Shown: piece after piece, positions 23,670 to 34,700 of the stretch | Numbering within the stretch: position 1 is the stretch's first letter | Layout of the letters: every line of letters begins with the position of its first letter | Assembly (NCBI GenBank): GCA_964036195.1 | Contig: OZ038452.1 | Coordinates: 22,083,785 to 22,147,784, forward strand | Reading direction: 5' to 3' | Source: Sphaerolaimus hirsutus | Lineage: Eukaryota; Nematoda; Chromadorea; Monhysterida; Sphaerolaimidae | Length of the DNA: 64,000 nt | Translations under genes and position numbers: made by a program | The notes under the pieces: generated by a model | What the model was told of the DNA's origin: nothing | The model's database searches: none | The model's input: only the letters and a program-made list of their open reading frames with translations

Positions 23670-26600
23670 ATGTCCATGGTGACATACACGAACTGCGAAC
23701 AGTTTTATTACGGCAACTTGGCGGCCATGGTGTGCGGCGTGCTGGCTGTCGGCTTGATCGGCACCGCCTTGCCCATGGTCGGCGTGTTTCGCCCGGTTCA
23801 GTGGGCGGAAACGCAAAAGATTTATTTACTGACAACGGCCATGTATTTACTGGTGAGGTGGGATGGTGATGGAAATGTGTAGCTAAATTTTCTGGCGCCC
23901 TTTGGTTTTCCCATCATTTTGGTATATTGATATCAATACCGTATTGACTTGAATAATTCCACCTTGAATAGGCCCCCCTCAAATAGTTCCCCCTGTAACA
24001 TTGACGAAAAAATAATTCTCCCCTTTAATAATTCCTTATATAATAAATTTCTTGTGTTCAATTTGAACAAAAACGGCATTTTTTTTGTGTTAATCACGCA
24101 TATTTTGTCAAGTATACAGCAGAATGAGTGGGTGCTTGAAAATTTTGACGAAATAATAATCCCTCCCCTTGAATATTTCCCATCTCCTTGAGTATTTCCT
24201 CTCCTCTTGAATATTTCCCCTCCCTTGAATAATCCCCCCCAAAAGTATGACGAAAAATAATTCCCCCAGGGGGGTTATTCAAGCAAATACGGTATTTTAA
24301 TTAGGTAGCCATTCTAAATGTGCAGCCAAGCGCAGATACTAGCGGCGGTGCTGTGCACGTTGTGCACGATGGACGCGTGCGTGGCAATTGCCTGCGAATA
24401 CGGCCGCGTGCGCCTCAGTGTTTTGCACGTCATCAAGCAGCAGCACAGCGGCGGCAGCCACGTGGGTTTGGACACATTCTGCGCGCGCATGCGGCTGGCC
24501 AAGCCGTGCGCAGGTTGTTGTTGTTGGTTTATTGGTGGCCCACACACTAGTTGACACATGTGTCTGTGTCAACTCGGATTTCGACTTTACGTATCGCATA
24601 TAGCGATCAACAAATGCACATGCAGCAATGTTGAATAATAAATACTACGGCAAGTGCATTGGAAGATTGCTTGTCGACAAGTGAAGCAGAAATCTGAGTT
24701 AACACAGACTAGTTGACATTTTTACGTGTGTCAACTAGTGTTTGGGCCGCCATTGGGTTCTGTCGAAACGAGGACTACAGCAATGTAAAACATTACTCTG
24801 GCGAGTCCTACCCATGAATATCACTCGTTTTTACCGTCCATGCTCTTTCCATGTTCTCTGACCCATGTCTGTTTGAGGGCCTAATTGGCGACTACATAAA
24901 AATGATAAAATACCCGAATATGGAAGGTTCTCTTCTTTGTTATCCCTGAACTGAATTTTACACCTATTCAGCTTTTCTCATTCTATCATAAGCAAATCAT
25001 TTTAGCACCATTTTACAAAAACGAAGGAAAAACCATGAAAATTCTAATGGGTAACGCATACCTATCACAGACAAGCCAATGAGCTTGCAGTACGTGCCGG
25101 GCTCCAACGTGTGGACGTTGCAGTGTCTGAACATTGTCTGCGCGCTCGGCGGCACGGTGCTCGCAATCGCCGCCGCATGGGGCGTGTCGCACTTCAAACG
25201 GCGAGCGCTGGAAAACCCGCGGGCAGCCGTGCGGCCGTTTTTGTCAGTTTTTGAGATATTTATTTACAGCGAATGAAAGAGTTTCAGCGGATAGTGCGAG
25301 ATTACGGCTTAATAGATGCTTACGGGGGTGGCCTCTTCATCAATATACGGTTTATTGTGGTATACCGTATTTTTCTATACACCCCCTTGAAGTAACCCAG
25401 TCTTGAATAACCCCCCTCGAAATACCCCTCAAAATTTTCACTCTGAGAAAATAAACCCCCTGAGGATATTTCGAGGAAATACGGTAAACACGTCAGCAAC
25501 CAGCAGACTGCCATTCTACCGGAAGCGCTACATGCGGATGGCGGTCAAGCAGCGCGCCCTCTACCCCGCCGAGATGGTCGAAGTGGCGCCGTCTGAGCAG
25601 CACAGCGTCGCCACCGGCGGATTACTGGGGTGTGTTCGAAATAAAAACTGGTATTTTATTCGAAAATCATCCAAAAATACAATAAAACATTTGGAAAGGT
25701 TTGCAGCGGAAAAAGCTTTTTTGATCTAAATATTTTCGAAGTTTTTCAGAGGGAATCCTGTTGTTGCCCTTCACGCCAATCTAATACCGTATATCCTCGA
25801 ATAAGACCCCAGAAGAGTCATTATTTCGTCAGACGTTTTGGAGGGAGTTATTCAATGGACAGATTTATATCAAGGATATACGGTATTTATAACAGGTAGG
25901 GTTCTCACCGGACCTTCGGTCCGGTTTCGCAGTATTCTACGGTTTCACACACATTAATGGACAGAATTTGATGGACACTTAATAGTAGTAGGTATTTGTA
26001 AACACGTTATGGACTATCTTTTGGTACAATATTCACCAGGACCGGGTTCGGCGGCCACCGCCAGTACGAGGATCGCGGCCGGCTGCAAGCAAAACAGAGA
26101 TCAAAGGGCAGCCACGAAAACAAACTTCAAGAGTCGACCGACACTGCGCTGTCGGTGGCGATTCACATAAAGAAAGGGAATACATTTGGGCTGAAAAATT
26201 GGACGTCGGCTACGCAATGTTAGATCGAGTGCTAATTGGTTGCAGTGGACTTACCTAAATATTTTTATGGCTTTAAAATCGGCGTTCGGATCTCCAACAG
26301 ACTTCAAGACAAACGACGATGATTATTTCGCGGACGCGGTGCGAAAGTGTGGTGTTCAGAGGATTTTATCATAACGCACATACATATATACCGTACTTCT
26401 TCCAATAGAACAGCCTACCTACCTCCAATAGAACGACGGGTTTTGGATCTTTTGCACTCATGAAAACATAATAGAACGGCATCCTCCAATTGAACTGCAG
26501 TCTCCAATAGGACGGCAGGCAGAAATTACGTTGGAAAAGTGCCAAAACGCAAAAATACAAAAAATAGATGGTGAGAGCGTTCAAACTTCAAGGATTCAGA

Positions 26601-27380
26601 TATTTCTATTAAATTTGAAATTGATGCTCAATTACCTTGAATTCTATTTACCTTGAACGATGCCCATGTCCGTGAGCTAAGGAAAAAAATTCCCAAACGA
26701 AAAAAATACTCCCATATGAAATGTTTGATCAATGTCCATAAGCAATGCATAAAAACAACAAAGTTCATCAAAATCTCAGCACCAGAGGCCGCCCCTACTG
26801 TCGAGGTTCCGCCAGAAAAACATGTGCCAGCACCAAAACTAATGCACATGGAACCGCAGTACCGGGCACCGCGAGTACCAATATCACTGTCACCATTGTA
26901 CCAGTTCTCGGATCAACAAGGGGCAACCGAATCAACACCGAGAAGGGTTACCCAGGTTCAGGGACAAGAAATGGCGGCCCCGCTTGAAAAACGCCCGCCG
27001 CCTAAACCAGACATAGCCGCACTAAAGGCGCCAGGGCCAGGTGCCACTCCCACACCCTGTAAAATGTCATTCATGCAAAGTGTCAAAAGTCATGTAAAAT
27101 TCCCTGCAAAATGGCAAAATCGGTATAAAATTTTGACACATTGCACGACACTTGACATTCCACAGGGTCCGGGAGTGCCCCAGGAATGACACCACCAGTA
27201 GTCGCCAGCACAATGGGCACCCAGACGGGGCGAACTGCGCCAACGCAACTTGGTCTGGCGGATTCGGATGATAGTCTCGTTTTAACGAAGCCAGACTTAA
27301 TTGGCGACGATCCAAGTAATGGAGCCGATCCAGAAGGAAACAAATTGGCCGCGGTGCGGGGTTCAGCGGATTTTGGATGA
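23670..27380 (+). CDS. multi-pass membrane protein with long Pro-rich C-terminal tail, family not recognised
   Basis: Exons 23670..23852, 24336..24513, 25071..25242, 25507..25629, 26040..26154, 26246..26351, 26780..27040 and 27184..27380 join in phase to 444 codons. The start is the ATG giving MSMVTYTNCEQFYYG. Hydrophobic segments: about residues 17-40 (AAMVCGVLAVGLIGTALPMV), 52-80 (one long or two short spans rich in Cys) and 135-162 (LNIVCALGGTVLAIAAAWGV). A basic juxtamembrane stretch (YRKRYMRMAVKQR) and a Pro-rich, presumably cytosolic, tail follow. Exons 5 and 6 are least certain because the donor GTGGCG is weak. Its last intron is exactly a hairpin MITE. I do not recognise the family; tetraspan-like junction or adaptor proteins are possible by topology only. 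Confidence 0.62.
23939..24292. mobile_element. TA-flanked MITE of the CCGTATT family (AATAATTCC variant)
   Basis: Ends CCGTATTGACTTGAATAATT and GGTTATTCAAGCAAATACGG between TA, with repeated CTTGAATATTTCCCCTCC units. It lies in intron 1 of the membrane-protein gene, 44 bp before exon 2. Confidence 0.78.
24527..24750. mobile_element. MITE of the CACTAGTTGACACATG family
   Basis: Ends TGGTGGCCCACACACTAG and CTAGTGTTTGGGCCGCCA, with a palindromic CTAGTTGACACATGTGTC arm. Relatives are at 39303 and 49875. Confidence 0.75.
25365..25484. mobile_element. TA-flanked CCGTATTT MITE, 120 bp
   Basis: Ends CCGTATTTTTCTATACACCC and ATATTTCGAGGAAATACGG between TA. Its right end is 22 bp before exon 4 of the membrane-protein gene. 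Confidence 0.75.
25797..25883. mobile_element. TA-flanked CCGTATATCC MITE, 87 bp
   Basis: Ends CCGTATATCCTCGAATAAG and ATATCAAGGATATACGG between TA. Confidence 0.75.
27041..27183 (+). mobile_element. hairpin MITE (CCCTGTAAA family) that forms a whole intron
   Basis: The element runs GTGCCACTCCCACACCCTGT to CAGGGTCCGGGAGTGCCCCAG. These are exactly the first and last bases of intron 7 of the membrane-protein gene (donor G|GTGCCA, acceptor CCCCAG|GA). Removing it joins the two flanking frames (PGPG then MTPPVV) in phase. Same family and same border position as the POLG intron at 55732-55924. Confidence 0.8.
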
Positions 27381-28769
27381 GTGGCTAGATAGGATGGTCG
27401 GTGACTGTCCGCAGGGGTTAATATATTCAGCTTAACATGTTTTGTGGGTCGGTCTTGTAAATATTTGTGTGACCAAGACAGCTTCTTATCTTAAATTTTC
27501 TGTTGGCAACTTACTGAAAAGCTTTTTTTCTTATTTCAACCAATTTTGACATAGACAACTGGAAGTATCTTACACTGTGTGTAGCTGGAAAATAGTAGAG
27601 AAAACATGATGCCTAGCTGAGAATCTAGTGTTTCTTTGGGAAAGATACAGAGTATCCGAACGAGATAGATAACCGAGACTTTTGGGCACCCCCTGGGCGG
27701 GGTCCCCACAAATGAACCCCTCCCGGTGGGTAAGGGCACTCGCTCCGACACTGTGGAGGACGATGAACAATATACAAATCTGGCATTTGCCGTACATGAC
27801 AAGGGTGAATGACAGTTTTGATGGGGTGAATAGATTTTCGGTGGTTTTTACTCAACATTCAATGTAAAAACAGCCAAGTGATATTCGTGTCTGTTTCGAA
27901 AATGAGTCGAGGGAATAAATATTTGTCTGTTAGAAAACCGGAACCGAGGAGTACACAAAACTGCATACATTCTGTCAATGCTTGTAGCTGTTGTTTATTC
28001 ACCAGTCAACCATTGTTGTATATTTACGACCACAAGCACACTAGTTACGACTGAAATTCCCAAAACTGATAAATAAGCTTGAGCACACTCAAGTTACTCA
28101 ATAATGGAAGTTTGAAATGAACATCAATTTAAGTTTACGGACAGCACAAACCATTCATTCCAATAAAAACCAGTGTTTAAAAGTGGTTTAACAGTTTCGG
28201 AAATTTTTTGCCGTAAGTACGGTCACAATAATTATTTGTGCTGCGAGTAGAATTAACATATCTTGTTTTTCTTTTCGCCGGTGCATTAGTACACTTTATT
28301 GTAAAATGTATCTGGCGCAGTGCCAATTCCAGCTACAACCAATTCATAGCCGTTTTGAGCGGGCGGGGGGGGGGCTGCTTGTTTTAGTTATAACTATACG
28401 TATTCGGATGGAAAATACATAAACTACTTTATTACGCGGTGAACTCCTTGTTTCACTCTGACACACGCATGGGCACACACGAGATTCATTATTGGTGTAG
28501 AGTCATATTTAAAAAAAACAACAACACAAAGAGCAGGACAAAACAATGTGCACGCGTGATGTTTATCCATCATCAGCCAATATATTTACTTCAAGGAATG
28601 AGTGCATTCGATAAATAGTTAAGTAATAAAGCAGATCCCATTAATAAGAAGCCTTGCTGAATTAAGTTTTAACGTGAAATCATCTAGCAACACAACCATT
28701 CGAATTCAAGAAAAATGTAAGATGCAGCAATACACCGAGAACAACGAATTTCAACAAACTTTGCATACT
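27381..28769. other. convergent 3' spacer between the membrane-protein gene and SNRPA
   Basis: No gene is recognised. It holds a G run at about 28363-28373 and short chance ORFs, and must contain both genes' 3' UTRs. Confidence 0.5.
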
Positions 28770-31700
28770 TCACTTTTTCGCAAATGATACAACCATCGCT
28801 TGATTCGGAGTGATCTTGAAATTTTGCAAATTGTCCCTAGCGCCAGCGGCCTGCATCTCGTTTTCATATTCAATGAATGCGATGTCCGTTCTGCCGGGAA
28901 CCGAACGCACTTCCCTCAGACCGGGGAACCTGCCGAGCGCAAATATTCACAGTAGTGAAAATTTAGCATCTACCGTAATTACTCGAATTACCCCCTGGGG
29001 AATTATTTTTTCGTCAGACTTTTGTTTTGGAGGGGGAGGGGCTATTCGAGGCGGGAATTTTTCAAGGGGGAATCATTATTTCGTCAAAATTTTCAACCAT
29101 CTTCCTATCAACTGAGTCCATGAAATATGCTTTATTAACAACATAGGTAACATGCACCTTTTATTCAGATTATTCGCAATAAATTTATCATATGCTTAAA
29201 GGGGGGGATTATTAGAGGTGGGGATTATGCAAGAGGGGGAATTATTCGAGTAAATACGGTACAAACTACGATAAAAATGATCCCAGAAATGCAAAAACCG
29301 ACTGGTTGAACAAAACGTGCAACATCTGCTCGGTGGTCTCCTCCGGCAAGTTCTGACAGAACAAGATCTTGTTGGGCGGCACGTTGGCCAGGGCGGCGCG
29401 CGCCGCCGGGGTGATTGTCTGCGATCGCTCGAGTATTTGTTAGTGTGGGGGGGGGGTGGGCTGTAACTTATTTTCTAAGTATCTACCATTTCGCAGAAAA
29501 GACTGTAGAAAACAAACTGCTTGTCGAGAACGGAGCGTAAATTTGCTTTGTACGCGAATACTTACACCGAAACAATCGCAGCTCAGTGAGCAATTAACTT
29601 GATGATCTTGGCGAGTGAAACAGGGTGAGTGAGTTAACCCAGGATATTCGAGCAGGGGGGGGGATTGTGTACGGAGCCCGGCGAACGGGGGGCCGTACCC
29701 TAAATTTTTTTTCCGTGATAATAGAATGGGGGGCGTTAGCCCCCCCCCAACACGAGACCCCCGACTACAACTAGCCTCCCTCCCCCAGTACAAAAATTCA
29801 ACCCTGCATGCTGCACTCACGGGCGGCCTGGCCTCGCTGATGGGCGCGGGGATAGCGGCGGGCATCGCGGCGGTCGGGGGCACGGCGGCGGGGATGGCCG
29901 CCACGGCGGGCACCGCGCCCGGGATCGGCATCATTGGTGCGGCTGCTTGCATCTGAAGGGGGTGGGGAAGTGATAGGTGCGCTAGAAAGAAACAAGTAAT
30001 AGTGATGGCTCTTAGGGATGGGTGAATTATTAATATTAATTTTGAAACAGATTTACACTACAAATACAAACACAATGGGTGAATTATTTACACTAGAAAT
30101 ATTTTTATTCTCCATAACCCACTTTGGCTCACTTTGAAAAAAAACTGATTTAAATTAAAAATCAAGTTTTTTAAAAACAAAAGAAAACGAGACAGCTAGA
30201 AAGTGTTCCCAACAGTATCAACGATGGTACTTTTCATATACTTACATTCAACATGTTTTTCGAGAGTCATGTACATTATGCATTTACGCGAGCGAGGGCC
30301 ACTTCTCCCCGCCCAAAATGATATCAAAACAAATCGAAAAAACCCGCCAGCCACCCATCTACCTGCATCAGCATGGTGTGCTGAGCTTTCTTAGCCTGTT
30401 TGGCTTCAGCGTCCAATCGGCGCCGGCGCTCCTTTCGCGTCTCGTTGCGGCTCTTTTTCAAGGGCTCCAGTTCGCGCGGCTTGTAGGTGCCCTTCTGCTT
30501 GGCGACGCAGTCGGTGTCGCACTTGGCGTATTGGATGCGCTGTGTTTGGGGGAGGGGGGGTGTAATGTAATGTTGAAGGAATATTTAGGATGTTGCATTA
30601 TACAGAGTAGGGCAGATTTGCCGCTTTATTCAGAGGCAATCACATTTCAAAAATTGACGAATTCAAAAGAGGAACATATCAACAATAAAGATATTTTATA
30701 TTTCATCAGAATAGAGATATGATATTTCTATCCCGCCATGCCGCATAACGAAAGACCAAAACATGTAAATGGTAGAAAATTCTGAAATACACATTGTTCG
30801 CGTGGGGTGGGAAGAGGACTTTATTGTCTACATCAAATTTCCGCCAAAGTTAAATGTGTTCAAAACTTAGCTGCAAAGGTTTTTTTTTGATTTCCACAAT
30901 TCGATGAGCAATTATTTATTAAAAGTGGGTGAAGCCTATTATGCATGTAAACCCATCTCGCATGTAGACCCATTATAGACACATTATACCCGCGGAGGTG
31001 AGAAAGGGGGGCGGGTGACCCCACTAGGGTTGGGACGATATATCGTATCGAATATCGGATATCGACCATTTTAAAAAATATCGAATATCGATATCGAATA
31101 TCGACCATTTTTCTCTCTCGATATTTTTCGATATTCTGGTATTCTTTTTGAGGTATTTGTGATCCCATAAAAAATGGCTGAAGCCAACAAAAAGTGGATG
31201 CTGCAGCCAAACACGTATGCTTATGAATGCACAAAGTAATATATCATATATAAATGCCTTGTTATTTTCACATTGAGCTATCAAAAGTAGGATATCAAAG
31301 GGTAATGTATACACATCCTTACAAAATATATGATATTAACACAGCAAACTGCATCACAAGGAAACCATTTCACCAAATCTTTGCATGGCAGCATGGCTCA
31401 AAAATTTGGCTGTTTATTTTAAAATACCAACCTTGTAAAAGTGTAAAAAGCCAGCCACCCCTAGTCACAAGTATGACCTGGAGTGTTTGCTTAATAATTT
31501 TTCACCTTATAATTTGATTCATCCTGTCTTTATTTCATTACCTCATTTCAATTGTTGTGAGCCTCATTTAAAAAGATTATCAACCATGTTTGTGTCCAAA
31601 TGGAAATACAACATGCCCCGCTGTACTAAAATATCGAAATATCGAATATATTGATATCAAATATCGAGCATATTTTCATATCGAATATCAGTTGGTTGGT

Positions 31701-34700
31701 ACAGATGCTAGCGCTAATGAATTCGTGGCTCTCAGGTAAGCCGATTGACGATGAAGCGAAAATATGCTCAATGGTGCTTTTACACAAAAAGGGGAGCACA
31801 ATGGATATTCGCAAATATCGGACATTGGGAATTGGATGTAATGTCCTGAAACTATACATGTCCATCCTGAACAAACGGACATTGTGGGCATTTGAGAAAC
31901 ATGATGGTTTTGGTGATGCCCAAGGTGGATTTAGGGGTGGTCGTAGAACGCTGGATAATGTGGTGATTATGCAAGCATGCAAACGCCACGCTGACAAAAC
32001 AAAAGGTAAACTAATTACCTGTTTTGTAGATGCTGTGAAGGCATTTGACAGAGTCAACCGGAAAAAATTGTGGGCTAAAATGCGCCATTTCGGATACCCG
32101 GTGGGTTTTATTACGGCCATTGCAAATACATACGATAATTTAAAGTGCAAAATGACTTTTGGCGAATACAGCAGCAATTTGCTGGATTATCCCACTGGCT
32201 TGCGGCAGGGATGTTGCTGGTTGCCAACGGGCTTCATTTTATACTTGGCCAACTTACGGCATCACCTGGAGCAGGCAGATGTCGGTGCCAAAATGGGCAT
32301 GGAAAAAGTCCCAGGGCTATATTTTGCTGATGACATGTGCTTTTTAAGCAATACTGAAGCCGACATGCAGCGAATCATGGACATTTTCACGCAATGGTCC
32401 TGGTCATGGGACATTGCAATCAATGCATCGAAAAGTTTTGTCCTCCGATGGGGACAAAAAGCCAAGCCGGACAAAAAATGGCGCCTGGGATTCGATCATT
32501 TGAAGAAACCGCTCACGGTCTCAGACAGCGACAAAATCAAGTATCTCGGGGTAACTATTACGAGTCACAAAGATACTTTTGAAGAACACAGGAAAAACTG
32601 TGTCAACAAAGCAGCAGGGCTGAGCAAATTGGCAGCAAATGCTGCTAAGAGAACTGCAGCCAAATTCTGGAGTGTAGACATGATTTGGAAATGCTACACA
32701 GAAAGTGCTGTCACTTACAGGTTGGAAGTGACAGGCATTCGCAAGAGCCAGATGGACGCAATCGATAGATCGTTATTGGGTGCAGTGAAATAGACTGTGG
32801 ATTTATGCAAAACCACATGTGGCAATCTGCTGTGGAAAGATTTGGGCCACGTAAGGCCTTCAGATCGGATAAAAAAGCACAGTTACTGTGGATATTTGTC
32901 GCGATTGACGAACAGCTTATGCAAATGTGGCTATGATTTTCTGCTATTGAATAAGCCGCGACGCACTGCAACCACAACAAGATAAATTATGGGTTCGTGC
33001 ATACCCGATAGGGCGGAAATTTACGCCAGAGGCTGGGGTAATACTTTGGCGGAGACGAATGAAATGAAAAAATTCTGGCTAAAAAAATTGATCCGACATC
33101 GTTGCACGTAACGGCAAGATCACGCAATTTTAGAGCGCGACAGTTTGGCCAGCCGGCACACAGACCTGTCCCCATTAAACCTGCGAGCATGCAGAAATGG
33201 ACACTTCCGGTGGCTCCAAGCGAGGTATAATAGCTTGCGAGTAAAGGGCGAACAGAGATGCTCCCACTGTGCTGGGATTACGGGCGGAGCGGTGTTGACT
33301 GTGAAACATGTGTTGTTGACATGCCAACACACGAAAACACGCGAGAGTAGCAAAAACCTGTTTGAAAACATGGGTGAAGGTTGCAGATGCATCGCAAAAC
33401 CCGCCATGTCTCCACTTCAGAAATTGAGTTGGCTGACATCGACTGACAGATGTGACTTGCATTGCAGTCAGCATCCACATTGAAAAGGTGCTTGCCAGAT
33501 GCGCAAATATCGTCTGGAGGCCGCACATGACTGCTGTCACAAATCAGACATGATGGCGCACCGCACACTCAAAATTTTCAAGGGCGGTTCGAACGTTTTT
33601 GAGTTTTGCCAAGGCAGAACTCCAAGGGCGGTTCAAACATTTTTATTTAGGAAAAATGTGACATTTTTGGGACATTCGGATGAAGTTCACACGAATCCGG
33701 ATGAATTCACACAGTTTTTGTCCATTTGCATATCATAACAGAACGTTTCAAAAACATTGGGACACTTTCAATTCCGCCCTTGACTTAAGAGATACGCCCT
33801 TTAGAGAAGGTTGTTATGGGAAACACATCTTATTTATCTTACCAAACATATTTGTGAAAAAATTTTTATAGGTAGATCTAGGCTTTGTCTTCAAAAATGA
33901 ATAGAGAAATTTTTTTTTTGTAATATCCACTTGTTTAAAAGATATTGAAGTTCACCATGTGGCATATTTGTGAAAACCGAAAAAGAATTCCACCCTCTAG
34001 AAAGTGTCCGAATGTTTTCTTGCCTAGATGGCGCACTGACACTCAAAATTGTCAAGGGCGGTTCGGACGTTTTTGAGTTCTGCCAAGGCGAAATTCCAAG
34101 GGTGGTTCAGACATTGTGCACTTTCCTACCTGTCTGAAATAATTCCACCCATGCACAATCCGGGGCAATTCCGCCATCGCCACTTTTCTGGCATCCAACA
34201 GTGTTCTGAGACCTTTATGAACAACTGTGAATGCCTGAACAGTGACGAAAATCTCTATACCTAGACCCCAATCCCGATCCCGAAAAAATGCCAATCCCGA
34301 TCCCGATCCCGATCCCGTGACCCCAATCCCGGCCAATCCCGATCCCGATCCCGAAATCTCAAAATACCAATCCCGATCCCGATCCCGAAACCCCAATCCC
34401 GATCCCGATCCCGAAATCTCAAAAAGTGAATCCCGATCCCGATCCCGAAAAATCAATCCCGTTTGAACCCTAGTTCCGGGTCAACATGCGGGATAGGTTT
34501 ACATGCGGAATAGTGCAGGCCCTTATAAGTCGCCTCGGATCAGCAAACAATGCTTTACATTTCAACATCCTTGTGAAAATCATAGCATCTACGTTATCTG
34601 CACCAGAAACGCCCTGGAAAAGAGGCTACCAAGTGCGTAGCCTAGCAGTGCTCAATGCAAACGCGCGTGCACATATCACAACCAACCAGGCACGTATCCA

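Noticed and set aside
24318..24603. Four overlapping ORFs at 24.3-24.6 kb on both strands
   Set aside because: Only the frame continuing the membrane-protein exon is phase-compatible; the others are shadows.
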